Assembly (NCBI RefSeq): GCF_038396785.1
Contig: NZ_CP151087.1
Location: forward strand, 1,364,001-1,428,000
DNA: 64,000 nucleotides
Source: Sphingobacterium thalpophilum
GTDB lineage: Bacteria > Bacteroidota > Bacteroidia > Sphingobacteriales > Sphingobacteriaceae
Direction: 5' to 3'
Shown here: piece by piece, positions 1-6,836 of the stretch
How the letters are laid out: every line of letters starts with the position of its first letter
Position numbering within the stretch: the first letter of the stretch is position 1
The notes under the pieces: generated by a model
Database searches by the model: none
Seen by the model: only the letters and a program-made list of their open reading frames with translations
Told to the model about the DNA's origin: nothing
Translations under genes and position numbers: made by a program

Positions 1-93
1 ATGCATACACAAAATCTAATGGAAGCCATGGCGTACAATCTTTACAGATCACCTGGGATACTTGTGTCCAATGCAATAAAAAACACAAATTAA
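1..93 (+). CDS. IS5-family transposase, C-terminal fragment
   Basis: The last 30 codons of the transposase, identical in translation to the end of the complete 358-aa transposase at 12499-13575, ending with the residues NAIKNTN and a TAA stop. The rest lies left of the window, so this is probably an intact gene cut by the window edge. The near identity of the two copies suggests recent transposition. Confidence 0.85.
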   Translation: MHTQNLMEAMAYNLYRSPGILVSNAIKNTN

Positions 94-227
94 GCAGTTG
101 AAAAGGCCTCAAAAAGAGGATTTTTCAAGAAAACGCAACTAGATTTCCGAATCCAAATCGGAAAAAACTGCAAAAAAAAGCAAAAATAACCGATCAGAAA
201 ATATCAACATTATTTTGCAACGGTCTT
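1..227 (+). mobile_element. IS5-family element, right-end fragment (window-truncated)
   Basis: The 3' end of an insertion sequence that begins outside the window. It matches the end of the complete copy at 12364-13662 in opposite orientation, with a single difference seen (8 versus 9 A in one homopolymer). It ends in the terminal repeat TTTTGCAACGGTCTT at 213-227. It interrupts the PRTRC protein B gene that resumes at 228. The target duplication cannot be checked because the left side is missing. Confidence 0.9.
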
Positions 228-380
228 TATTTTTTCAATTCCTATTTCAGCCATTCATTATGCGAAAACTTGACGAAAAAAAACATTGTAAACCTTTGGA
301 AAGACCTTATCAGCACCGATAAACCCTTTCCGAAAGAAGTATTAAAAAAAAATAACAAAACCCTTAAAAATCTATTGTGA
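228..380 (+). pseudogene. PRTRC system protein B, C-terminal remnant
   Basis: The frame is open from the IS end at 228 to a TGA at 378-380. It reads about 50 residues including NLWKDLISTDKPFPKEVLKK and ending TLKNLL, which resembles the C-terminus of PRTRC protein B as I know it. The TGA overlaps the ATG of the ThiF gene (TGATG), the usual translational coupling of these two genes. The IS removes the rest of the gene from this reading frame, so it is classed as broken. The function of PRTRC protein B is unknown; the cassette travels with ParB- and ThiF-related genes on plasmids and ICEs. Confidence 0.7.
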
Positions 381-1186
381 TGAATACAGCAAAAACAGCA
401 ATCCATTTTACGGACAATTATCTGCTCAATCCGACAAACCCGATTTCGGTAAACCTTATCGGAGCAGGTGGCACAGGCTCAAAAGTATTGACCGCTTTAA
501 TGGAAATAAACGAAAGTTTGATAGCCTTAGGACACGCAGGGTTGCAAGTTCGCCTTTGGGATGATGATGTTATCACGAGTGCCAATTTAGGCAGACAGCG
601 TTTTGCAGAAAGTGAAACAGGATTATACAAATCCGTTGCTTTAATCAATCGTTGCAACCGTTGGGCAGGAACAAATTGGAAAGCCGAAACGGTAAAATTT
701 GAAAAGGACAAGTTTGGGAGAATGCCCGAAAAAGCAAGGGCAATCATTACCATTACTTGTGTGGATAATGTACAGGCAAGGTTTGGTGTTGCTGAAATTC
801 TTAAAGAAATAAGTTACCGCAGACACTACCACGATGAACCAAAATATTGGTTGGATTTTGGCAACAGCCAAGATACAGGACAAGTGCTACTATCTACTAT
901 CGGAGAGATAAAGCAACCCAATTCCGAGAAATACCAAACGGTGGCAAGCCTGCCATTTGTTACCGATGAATTTGGCGAATTGCTGAAGCAATCCGAGCAA
1001 AAGGACAACACGCCAAGTTGCTCACTTGCCGAAGCATTGGAACACCAGGACTTGTTTATCAATTCATCATTGACACAAATGGGTTGCTCCTTATTGTGGA
1101 ACTTGTTCCGCAGGGGAATGACCGAATACAAAGGATTTTTTCACAATCTGAAAGATTTCCGCACCCACCCGATAAAAGTCGCCTGA
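380..1186 (+). CDS. PRTRC system ThiF family protein
   Basis: A 268-aa E1-like/ThiF-fold protein. A Rossmann ATP-binding loop GAGGTGS lies at residues 28-34, followed by the acidic strand LWDDDVITSANLGRQ, typical of adenylating enzymes that activate a C-terminal carboxylate. I chose ATG 380 over the GTG at 377 because it overlaps the stop of PRTRC protein B (TGATG). No CxxC zinc pairs or obvious catalytic Cys of canonical E1 enzymes are evident. It belongs to the PRTRC cassette of ICEs; the substrate is unknown. Because IS5 cuts the gene upstream, its expression may now depend on the IS or an internal promoter. A strong hairpin at 1203-1245 ends the unit. Confidence 0.85.
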   Translation: MNTAKTAIHFTDNYLLNPTNPISVNLIGAGGTGSKVLTALMEINESLIALGHAGLQVRLWDDDVITSANLGRQRFAESETGLYKSVALINRCNRWAGTNWKAETVKFEKDKFGRMPEKARAIITITCVDNVQARFGVAEILKEISYRRHYHDEPKYWLDFGNSQDTGQVLLSTIGEIKQPNSEKYQTVASLPFVTDEFGELLKQSEQKDNTPSCSLAEALEHQDLFINSSLTQMGCSLLWNLFRRGMTEYKGFFHNLKDFRTHPIKVA

Positions 1187-1202
1187 CCTAAAAAATCGGG
1201 CG

Positions 1203-1245
1203 GCAAAAAGACAGATCCTCCCGATGGTCGGGACAGTCTTTTTGC
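1203..1245. terminator. Nested hairpin terminator after PRTRC ThiF
   Basis: Perfect 10-bp arms GCAAAAAGAC (1203-1212) and GTCTTTTTGC (1236-1245) enclose a second perfect stem TCCCGA/TCGGGA with a 3-base loop. It lies 17 bases after the ThiF stop. The T-run is inside the 3' arm, a common form of intrinsic terminator. From 1246 to 1469 I see no convincing gene. Confidence 0.7.
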
Positions 1246-1469
1246 ATTAAACAGGTGCAACCACTTTGTCAAAATGCACCGCTCCACACATTCCCTTTCC
1301 TTACATTTTACCAAACAGATTGCGACATTATTGCGTGGGATATTCATTATCCCAAAGATTGGTTTTGGTAAAATTGACTTCTTTTCTTTTCACACAGCGA
1401 CCAAAGAAAAGAAGCAAAAGAACGTCGCTTTATTAGAACAGATATTTTTACGCTGTTGGGATTGGACGG

Positions 1470-1919
1470 TTACTTATTGCTGAAATATTCCTGTGCAATT
1501 TCCGCTACTCCCATACTAAAATATCTTCCGCCATTGATAACAGTTTCAATGGCTTTTTTAAAATCGTCCCCATCGCTACCAATGAGCAGATAACCTGCAA
1601 AACCAATTTCCAAAAGAGGTTTCACGGCTTTTTCGCTATCCTTATCGCTGAAAGCAATCAATTTTATGGTTGGATATTGTGTTCTCAATTCTTGAAGCTG
1701 TGCAAGCACATTCCTGTCGTAAAAATCAAGGTCTATAAAACAAACTTTGGGAAGTTTTTTTAATGCGGATATTTGAGATAATCCGTCTTTAATGTTTTCC
1801 GAACGGAACAATATATCAATTCCAAAATTAAGGAGGTCATTGTAAATAATATCTACAATTGGGCTTTTATCGTTGATAAATGCAATGCTGATTTCTTGGA
1901 GGGAGTTTACAGTGTTCAT
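1470..1919 (-). CDS. Response-regulator receiver-domain protein (stand-alone)
   Basis: A 149-aa protein with a CheY-like receiver fold. The phospho-acceptor aspartate is probably within VCFIDLDFYD, followed by the alternating strand/helix pattern and a conserved SDKD position. There is no C-terminal DNA-binding domain, so it would act through a partner. I prefer ATG 1919 (MNTVNSLQE) to the upstream in-frame ATG, because the extra 11 residues are unlike the family and fall in a structured leader. No cognate histidine kinase is adjacent. The gene probably has its own promoter near 2140-2147 and a long hairpin-rich 5' leader. Confidence 0.7.
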   Translation of the reverse strand: MNTVNSLQEISIAFINDKSPIVDIIYNDLLNFGIDILFRSENIKDGLSQISALKKLPKVCFIDLDFYDRNVLAQLQELRTQYPTIKLIAFSDKDSEKAVKPLLEIGFAGYLLIGSDGDDFKKAIETVINGGRYFSMGVAEIAQEYFSNK

Positions 1920-1993
1920 AATACCAGTTTTAATATTAGTGAAGCCCTGCACAAAAAAAAGACGCAGGCAACTACACTCATCGATACTACGGC

Positions 1994-2082
1994 ACTGGTA
2001 CGCCTAACCCCGAATAAGCGAGCGCCCACGCCATAACGTGAGCGTTCTTACTTATTGCCTCGGGGTTACAAAAATTACCAGT
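1994..2082 (-). ncRNA. Three-tier hairpin in the leader of the receiver gene (candidate cis-regulatory RNA)
   Basis: Nested inverted repeats: ACTGGTA (1994-2000) with TACCAGT (2076-2082); TAACCCCGA (2005-2013) with TCGGGGTTA (2060-2068), a perfect 9 bp; then AATAAG/CTTATT; then an apical CGCTCACG-type stem. On the minus strand it lies between a TATATTTG box (2147-2140) and the receiver start at 1919. It would therefore be transcribed as part of a leader of about 215 nt. It could be an RNA regulator, an attenuator without a T-run, or a DNA-level structured site. I do not recognise the family. Confidence 0.45.
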
Positions 2083-2139
2083 TTTTAGTACCAAGACCTA
2101 AAGCAAAAACACTTTAAGTATTTTCTATATTTTACATAG

Positions 2140-2147
2140 CAAATATA
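2140..2147 (-). promoter_or_regulatory. Bacteroidetes -7 box for the receiver gene
   Basis: CAAATATA on the plus strand is TATATTTG on the minus strand, an exact match to the TAnnTTTG -7 consensus of Bacteroidetes sigma-ABfr promoters. No well-spaced -33 TTTG is seen, so an activator may be needed. It would start a transcript of about 215 nt before the receiver start codon. Confidence 0.45.
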
Positions 2148-2187
2148 CTAAACCCATTTCGATAGAACCATACTCACACAAAATTTA

Positions 2188-2493
2188 TTACAGCCAATGT
2201 TTGTTATTGGATATATAATTCTGCTCCAGTATTGTCAGAATATCCGTTTCCTTATAGATAATCTTACCTCCAATCTGTATATATGGTAGGATATTATCAT
2301 CACGGTATTGCTGTAAAGTCCGTTTGCTGATATGTAACAGTTTGCACAAATCTTCGCCCGACAGGTATATTTCTCCATTCATTACAGGACGGTAGTTTTT
2401 CAATATACTTTCGATACGGGTTCTTAGCTGCGTTATCATTTCCTTATGGGCAATGATTTCGTCATTATCATTCGTGAATAAATCCATTTTCAA
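2188..2493 (-). CDS. Excisionase-like helix-turn-helix protein (second of pair)
   Basis: A 101-aa protein with a MerR/Xis-type winged HTH in its C-terminal half: LCKLLHISKRTLQQYRDD followed by LPYIQIGGKIIYKETDI. Such proteins accompany Bacteroidetes ICEs as excision or transfer regulators or as recombination directionality factors. It overlaps the upstream HTH gene by 26 bp (2468-2493), so the two are co-translated. The start may also be the third codon (MDLFTND). The DNA target is unknown. A similar pair sits at 56021-56695. Confidence 0.8.
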   Translation of the reverse strand: MKMDLFTNDNDEIIAHKEMITQLRTRIESILKNYRPVMNGEIYLSGEDLCKLLHISKRTLQQYRDDNILPYIQIGGKIIYKETDILTILEQNYISNNKHWL

Positions 2494-2779
2494 GAGTATT
2501 GTACGGCTGTCCGGCTTCGAGTAAAGCCTGTACGTCCGAGCGTTTGTAATAATTCTTCCGGTTCAGTTTGGAATAAGGAAGTAAGCCTTTGTCCTTGTAG
2601 GTCTGCAAAGTCCGCTTGGTAATGTTCATCATCAGGCAAACTTCCTGGTTATCGAGCCATTTTTCTTCTTTGAAAATCGGTGTATATCTCCGTATGGCAT
2701 TTTCGGTCATTTCCAAAAGTTCCCTCAGTTCATTCTGCATTCCGTCCAATGCGGATTTTTGTATTGCGATAACTTCCAT
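2468..2779 (-). CDS. Excisionase-like helix-turn-helix protein (first of pair)
   Basis: A 103-aa protein: an N-terminal helix (NELRELLEMTENAIRRY) and then an HTH (VCLMMNITKRTLQTYKDKG) with the wing LLPYSKLNRKNYYKRSD, the typical excisionase/MerR-like layout of ICE accessory proteins. It is the first gene of its unit and has a GCCAAAC direct-repeat box 70-96 bp upstream (2849-2875) and a TAAATTCG -7-like box. It is probably an ICE regulator; the target is unknown. Confidence 0.8.
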   Translation of the reverse strand: MEVIAIQKSALDGMQNELRELLEMTENAIRRYTPIFKEEKWLDNQEVCLMMNITKRTLQTYKDKGLLPYSKLNRKNYYKRSDVQALLEAGQPYNTLENGFIHE

Positions 2780-2848
2780 AATCTGCTCAATTTTTCTGTG
2801 GAAGTCGAATTTATAAAGGCTTATTGCAGGGTTGGGAAATGTTGTAGG

Positions 2849-2875
2849 GTTTGGCGTTGAAAGGCAGTGTTTGAC
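2849..2875 (-). promoter_or_regulatory. Backbone box 1 (GCCAAAC-N13 direct repeat), upstream of HTH pair
   Basis: In the gene's direction it reads GTCAAAC-N13-GCCAAAC with ACTGCC after the first half, 20-bp period. A -7-like TAAATTCG follows 35 bases later. Site 2 at 51432 shares most of the surrounding 38 bp. Confidence 0.6.
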
Positions 2876-2908
2876 GTTTGAATAATAATTCCGAAGTAAT
2901 TTATTTTG

Positions 2909-2916
2909 TAAATTTG
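2909..2916 (+). promoter_or_regulatory. -7 box for the AraC gene
   Basis: TAAATTTG matches TAnnTTTG, 90 bases before the AraC start at 3007. No good -33 box is at the expected spacing. Confidence 0.35.
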
Positions 2917-3006
2917 AAAAAATTAAATCCTCCTGATGGATATAAAATACTCATTGCTATACTTATAATTCGGTGGTCATTGTAGCGAACGACACCACAG
3001 AAACCG

Positions 3007-3741
3007 ATGAAATATAAAAAAATAAAGCCTTACAAAGAATTAGAACCCTTTATTCATTTCTATTGGGAACTGAAAGGAAACGAGCTTGAAAGACAATGGG
3101 AACGAGTTTTTCCAGATGGCTGTGCGGGTATAGTAATGAATTTGGGAAATACTTGTTTGACAGACAACGGGGCGGTTTCTATGGCGTTTGGAAAAACCTA
3201 TGTAGTTGGTGCAATGAATTCATTCAAAGACAGTTTTATTGACAACGATACACATTTGTTAGGTGTGTGCCTAAAACCTGCAACTTTTGCAAATTTCTAT
3301 AGTTATGCTTCGCAAAATGATCTTACCAACGACACTATTGAATTTGAAAAATCCAATTCCTTTAATGTTGATAAAACATTAGTCAACCCGTTCAATTATT
3401 TTGACTGTTTCTTTTCAGAAAGAATAAAAAGCAAAAACAATCAGTTACAATCAGTTGTCAATGATATACATTCAACAAACGGACAAATTAGTGTTTTTGA
3501 ACTTTCAAAAAGAAACTTCACAACTGTAAGACAACTGGAGCGAAATTTTAAAAAGTACATTGGATTATCGCCAAAAGAATATTCAAATATTATTCGCTTT
3601 CAAAATGCTTTGAGTATAATCAAAAATTCAAATCAAAACCGGAGCTTATTAGATATTGCTTTTGAATGTGGCTATTATGACCATTCTCATCTTAGCAATG
3701 AAATCAAGCGAAATACTGGGCTTTCGCCATCATTACTTTAA
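3007..3741 (+). CDS. AraC-family transcriptional regulator
   Basis: A 244-aa protein. The N-terminal ligand/sensor domain (about 1-130, starting KIKPYKELEPFIHFYW) is of the DUF6597-like type common in Bacteroidetes AraC proteins. The C-terminal AraC DNA-binding domain (about 145-244) has two HTHs: VFELSKRNFTTVRQLERNFK and LDIAFECGYYDHSHLSNEIK. The next gene, a RibD-C reductase 72 bp downstream on the same strand, is the likely target. The effector is unknown. This pair is cargo rather than ICE backbone. Confidence 0.85.
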   Translation: MKYKKIKPYKELEPFIHFYWELKGNELERQWERVFPDGCAGIVMNLGNTCLTDNGAVSMAFGKTYVVGAMNSFKDSFIDNDTHLLGVCLKPATFANFYSYASQNDLTNDTIEFEKSNSFNVDKTLVNPFNYFDCFFSERIKSKNNQLQSVVNDIHSTNGQISVFELSKRNFTTVRQLERNFKKYIGLSPKEYSNIIRFQNALSIIKNSNQNRSLLDIAFECGYYDHSHLSNEIKRNTGLSPSLL

Positions 3742-3781
3742 TTTGTCGCATTTTTACAAAGCGTGATTGTTGGTCTAAAAG

Positions 3782-3789
3782 TAAATTTG
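3782..3789 (+). promoter_or_regulatory. -7 box for the reductase gene
   Basis: TAAATTTG, exact TAnnTTTG consensus, 25 bases before the start codon at 3814. It suggests the reductase is transcribed separately from the AraC gene. Confidence 0.5.
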
Positions 3790-3813
3790 CATAAACATTA
3801 AAATTTAAAACAG

Positions 3814-4347
3814 ATGCGAAAAATATCACTTTTCATTGCAATGAGTTTAGACGGTTACATTGCAAAACCAAATGATGACCTAAGCTTTTTGAAGCTTGTA
3901 GAAAAAGAAGGAGAAGATTATGGCTATGCGGAATTTACGTCCAAAATTGACACCATAATTATTGGTAGAAAAACCTATGACTATGTACTTAATGAAATCG
4001 GTGCATCTCATTACGACAATGGGCAACGAGATATTTATGTCATAACAAGAACTGAAAGACCGCAAGTAGGCAGAACGACTTTCTATACAGGAAACATAAC
4101 CGAATTAATCAAACAATTAAAGTCTGAAAACGGTAAGAATATCTATTGTGATGGTGGTGCTGAAGTAATAAATGAACTATTGAAGAATAACTTATTAGAC
4201 GAGTTTATAATTTCGGTTATCCCGGTTTTTTTAGGTAACGGAACAAGGCTTTTTAAAGACGGAAGACCCGAGCAAATACTTGAATTTATAACAGTAAAAA
4301 CATTTGAAACTGGACTGGCACAACTACATTACAAACGGAAAGATTAA
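3814..4347 (+). CDS. Dihydrofolate-reductase/RibD-C family protein
   Basis: A 177-aa cytoplasmic protein with the RibD C-terminal/DHFR-like fold: N-terminal ISLFIAMSLDGYIAKPNDD, the IIGRKTYDYVL segment and the NADPH-binding IYCDGGAEVINELL near residue 112. The C-terminal strand has IPVFLGNGTRLF, the classic signature of the group. It is expected to reduce a pterin- or pyrimidine-like substrate with NADPH, but in this subfamily the physiological substrate is usually unknown. Full length for the family. It lies downstream of an AraC regulator and ends before a strong bidirectional terminator. Confidence 0.85.
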   Translation: MRKISLFIAMSLDGYIAKPNDDLSFLKLVEKEGEDYGYAEFTSKIDTIIIGRKTYDYVLNEIGASHYDNGQRDIYVITRTERPQVGRTTFYTGNITELIKQLKSENGKNIYCDGGAEVINELLKNNLLDEFIISVIPVFLGNGTRLFKDGRPEQILEFITVKTFETGLAQLHYKRKD

Positions 4348-4391
4348 ACAAACAAACCGCCAACAAGTGTTTGAATTAGCCGTATAAGAAA

Positions 4392-4422
4392 AAATCAGAT
4401 AGCCTTTTGGGCTATCTGATTT
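4392..4422. terminator. Bidirectional terminator between converging genes
   Basis: A perfect 13-bp stem AAATCAGATAGCC (4392-4404) / GGCTATCTGATTT (4410-4422) with a 5-base loop. A-rich sequence before it gives a T-run on the minus strand. It separates the reductase gene from the converging small membrane gene. Confidence 0.8.
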
Positions 4423-4447
4423 GCTTTAGGTCTGTATGCTATAATAA

Positions 4448-4729
4448 CTATCTACGTTGAGCAGGCTGTTCCATTTTTACTTCCTGTTGTTGTTTTTCTT
4501 TTTTCTCACGGGAATAGACCCACAATGACAATAGCCCGAATATAATCAGGGCGTAAGCTATCCATTTGCCAACCTTTTCAATCAATTTAATGAAAACCGA
4601 ACTTTCATAAGAAGAAAAGCCCTCTGCTCCCATAGGGCTGCGTCTGTAAAACTTTCTGCGGTTAATCCAATAACGAAGTCCCAAGCCTGCAACCAAAAAT
4701 ATTATCCCTATAACCAATGATGCAACCAT
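4448..4729 (-). CDS. Small membrane protein of the ICE tra region
   Basis: A 93-aa protein with two hydrophobic segments (about residues 3-21 and 56-74) separated by a basic linker (YWINRRKFYRRS), and a charged Lys/Glu/Gln-rich tail. Similar small proteins accompany tra genes in Bacteroidetes ICEs and are often mislabelled as molybdenum transporter permease. I see no basis for that function. A terminator at 4817-4847 separates it from traQ, so it is transcribed separately. Confidence 0.65.
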   Translation of the reverse strand: MVASLVIGIIFLVAGLGLRYWINRRKFYRRSPMGAEGFSSYESSVFIKLIEKVGKWIAYALIIFGLLSLWVYSREKKEKQQQEVKMEQPAQRR

Positions 4730-4816
4730 ATCCTCACATTTTTAATTTCACAAGTCTAAATTTATGAAATATTGATGAACCATTAAAATTCACCTAAGCA
4801 AATACGCTGTAAATAG

Positions 4817-4847
4817 AAAACGGCTTACCAATCAGATAAGCCGTTTT
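4817..4847. terminator. Terminator at the end of the traE-traQ unit
   Basis: A perfect 11-bp stem AAAACGGCTTA (4817-4827) / TAAGCCGTTTT (4837-4847), loop 9, with T-rich tails on both sides, 22 bases past the traQ stop. Confidence 0.8.
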
Positions 4848-4868
4848 TTATAAAATGAAATACTGCTC

Positions 4869-5318
4869 TTAATCGCTACTGTTAAATTGAAAAGTTATCT
4901 GCTTTTCATTCCCGAAGCTGTCCGAAATCCAAACCACAAAGGATTGTGATACGGCAGACGTTGACGTATAGTACAATCGAAACTGCTCTGTCGGTAACGG
5001 ATACAAATCGTTTGGTAAATACGGTGGCTCATCATAATACCGCAATGTGCCTTGCCCGTCAAATTGGAAGTATCGGAGAAAATACTGTGTGTTGCTGTAA
5101 TTTCCTGTACGCTGTATGGTAATGCGTATTTCTACCGTCTGTCCGTTGGCAACATCTTTGGGAACTGGCATTACATTGACCTCGAAAGGAAAATCGTTCT
5201 GTATTTCGAGTTCATCATCTTTGTTGCAAGATACCAAAGAAACCGAAGCTGTGAGGATTGCCAGCATTACATATATCGGCAGTAATCCTGTTCTGAATTT
5301 ATTGAATATTGCTATCAT
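4869..5318 (-). CDS. traQ: Conjugal transfer protein TraQ (DUF3872)
   Basis: A 149-aa predicted lipoprotein. The N-terminal signal segment LPIYVMLAILTASVSLVSC has a lipobox cysteine (VSC), followed by NKDDELEIQNDFPFEVNVMP and a beta-rich DUF3872 domain, the family of TraQ in CTnDOT-like elements. It probably forms part of the envelope-spanning mating apparatus. Last gene of the traE-traQ run, 12 bases after traO, followed by a terminator. Confidence 0.85.
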   Translation of the reverse strand: MIAIFNKFRTGLLPIYVMLAILTASVSLVSCNKDDELEIQNDFPFEVNVMPVPKDVANGQTVEIRITIQRTGNYSNTQYFLRYFQFDGQGTLRYYDEPPYLPNDLYPLPTEQFRLYYTSTSAVSQSFVVWISDSFGNEKQITFQFNSSD

Positions 5319-5330
5319 CGTTTTTACGTT

Positions 5331-5891
5331 TTAAAAGTTAAACCTTAATCCCACACCTGCGGATGGTCGGAACTGTTCCAGATCCGTACCCCATAAAACC
5401 TTTGTACGTCCTTGCAGGACTAATACAAATCGGTCGGACAGGTACGTTTCAAATGTGAGCCGTCCACCAGCTCCGTAGATAAAATTGTCCTCGCTCAGTA
5501 TCTTCGCTCCGTCATACAACATCGCTTCGCCACGATTGATGCTTTCATAACCGACTACGCCTGTTATTCCTAAATTCAGCGTAATGTTCTTACGGGCATC
5601 GCCCAATAAGTAGAAACTGTAACCGCCTTCGGCACTATAAGTTTCCTGCGGTATGCGCAGGGCTTTATAATCGTGGTATTGGTGCGTGTATTCCAACGCC
5701 CAAAGCTGGTAGTTGCCATTTTTGCCATTTACGGTCATTGCGGCACTGATATAATAATCATAGCCAATCTTGTCATCGGATAATACACCTGCACTTATTT
5801 CCAATCCTTTCTGTTTTGGAAGCATTCTTTGTGCCTGTGTAACCGTGATGGCCATCAAGATGAGCATCACGGTATAGATATACTTTTTCAT
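5331..5891 (-). CDS. traO: Conjugal transfer protein TraO
   Basis: A 186-aa protein with a Sec signal peptide (MKKYIYTVMLILMAITVTQA, cleavage probably after AQA/TQA) and then beta-strand-rich sequence ending in Phe (VGLRFNF), typical of small outer-membrane beta-barrels. Position and length match TraO of Bacteroidetes conjugative transposons. It lies between traN and traQ with spacers of about 12-20 bp. Confidence 0.85.
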   Translation of the reverse strand: MKKYIYTVMLILMAITVTQAQRMLPKQKGLEISAGVLSDDKIGYDYYISAAMTVNGKNGNYQLWALEYTHQYHDYKALRIPQETYSAEGGYSFYLLGDARKNITLNLGITGVVGYESINRGEAMLYDGAKILSEDNFIYGAGGRLTFETYLSDRFVLVLQGRTKVLWGTDLEQFRPSAGVGLRFNF

Positions 5892-5912
5892 ATAATTACT
5901 TTAAAAGGGTTA

Positions 5913-6812
5913 TTAAAATTTCAGGTGCATATCGTCAATCAAACGAGCCTTGATTAAGTCTGAATTTTCGATTTGCAGGGTTTGATGTCTGCCACCATTT
6001 TTCTCGAAAATCTCAATCAGCAGTATCTTATCATCGGCAATGGTAAACTGGTCTAACAGGAACACGTTTTGTTCGGTCGATTTACCGCCAATCTCGTTCA
6101 ATGGCTTGTAAGTGCGTAATGGTATCATCGGGCGTTCCTGTACAACTGTACGTTTAGCTACCTTTTTATCCACTACTTTGAAATTGATAAAATCAATCTG
6201 AAACGGCACATTGGTACGGTTTCTTAATTCCGTATGGAAATAGTATTTGCCATTGTGGATGTAAATGCCTTTTAGGATAAACTGAATACCAAAACTCTTA
6301 GCCCCGATATGCTTTACAATGCGTTTGTCCTTTTTGTAAATGGTTTCCAATAACAAGCCTGCCAGCGATGGCGAATTGTTGCCCAATTCCTCAAAAAGCA
6401 CATCGTTACCGTTGGCTTTATCCACCGCCTTTTGCATTGTGAGCAAGTCATAGCTCAATGCTTCGGGATAGGAACTGTAATACACATTGAAACTGTAAAA
6501 ACGCCCGTCATTGGTAATGACTGAAAAATTGGTTTCGGGTTCAAAATCCCTTACCGTTGCTTTTACACGCAACACGTTTTCCGCATCTTCCGCTTTCCCT
6601 GCAATCAGGTATTCGCTTCCCAAATCCACGTAACGGATAGCGGTCGGGAAAATGAGGTGTGAAGTCTTATCGTATGTCACTTCCATTTTGTAAGGTTCTA
6701 TCTTGCCCAACGCAAGCGGAGTTTTTGCATTTGCACTGTCCTGTGCATAAGATTGTACGGCAAAGCCGAGTATCAGGGCGATTTCCCAAAAGGTTTTAAA
6801 ATGATTTTTCAT
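5913..6812 (-). CDS. traN: Conjugative transposon protein TraN
   Basis: A 299-aa periplasmic/outer-membrane-associated protein (signal peptide residues 1-23, ending VQSYAQ). It is the DUF4138-type TraN family: LIFPTAIRYVDLGSEYLIAG, LRVKATVRDF, and a C-terminal region rich in beta strands. Functionally it is likely analogous to VirB9 of type IV secretion. It lies between traM and traO in one transcriptional unit. Confidence 0.88.
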   Translation of the reverse strand: MKNHFKTFWEIALILGFAVQSYAQDSANAKTPLALGKIEPYKMEVTYDKTSHLIFPTAIRYVDLGSEYLIAGKAEDAENVLRVKATVRDFEPETNFSVITNDGRFYSFNVYYSSYPEALSYDLLTMQKAVDKANGNDVLFEELGNNSPSLAGLLLETIYKKDKRIVKHIGAKSFGIQFILKGIYIHNGKYYFHTELRNRTNVPFQIDFINFKVVDKKVAKRTVVQERPMIPLRTYKPLNEIGGKSTEQNVFLLDQFTIADDKILLIEIFEKNGGRHQTLQIENSDLIKARLIDDMHLKF

Positions 6813-6836
6813 TTGTTTAAAAATTTGAGTTCAACA

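Noticed and set aside
1274..1483. A 69-codon frame after the PRTRC ThiF gene
   Set aside because: No recognisable motif and low-complexity AAAG/CTTTT repeats; probably spurious.
3781..3790. GTAAATTTGC, which resembles the CTnDOT attachment core GTANNTTTGC
   Set aside because: It contains an exact TAnnTTTG promoter box directly before a gene, and several such sites occur in the window; no evidence of a recombination border here.
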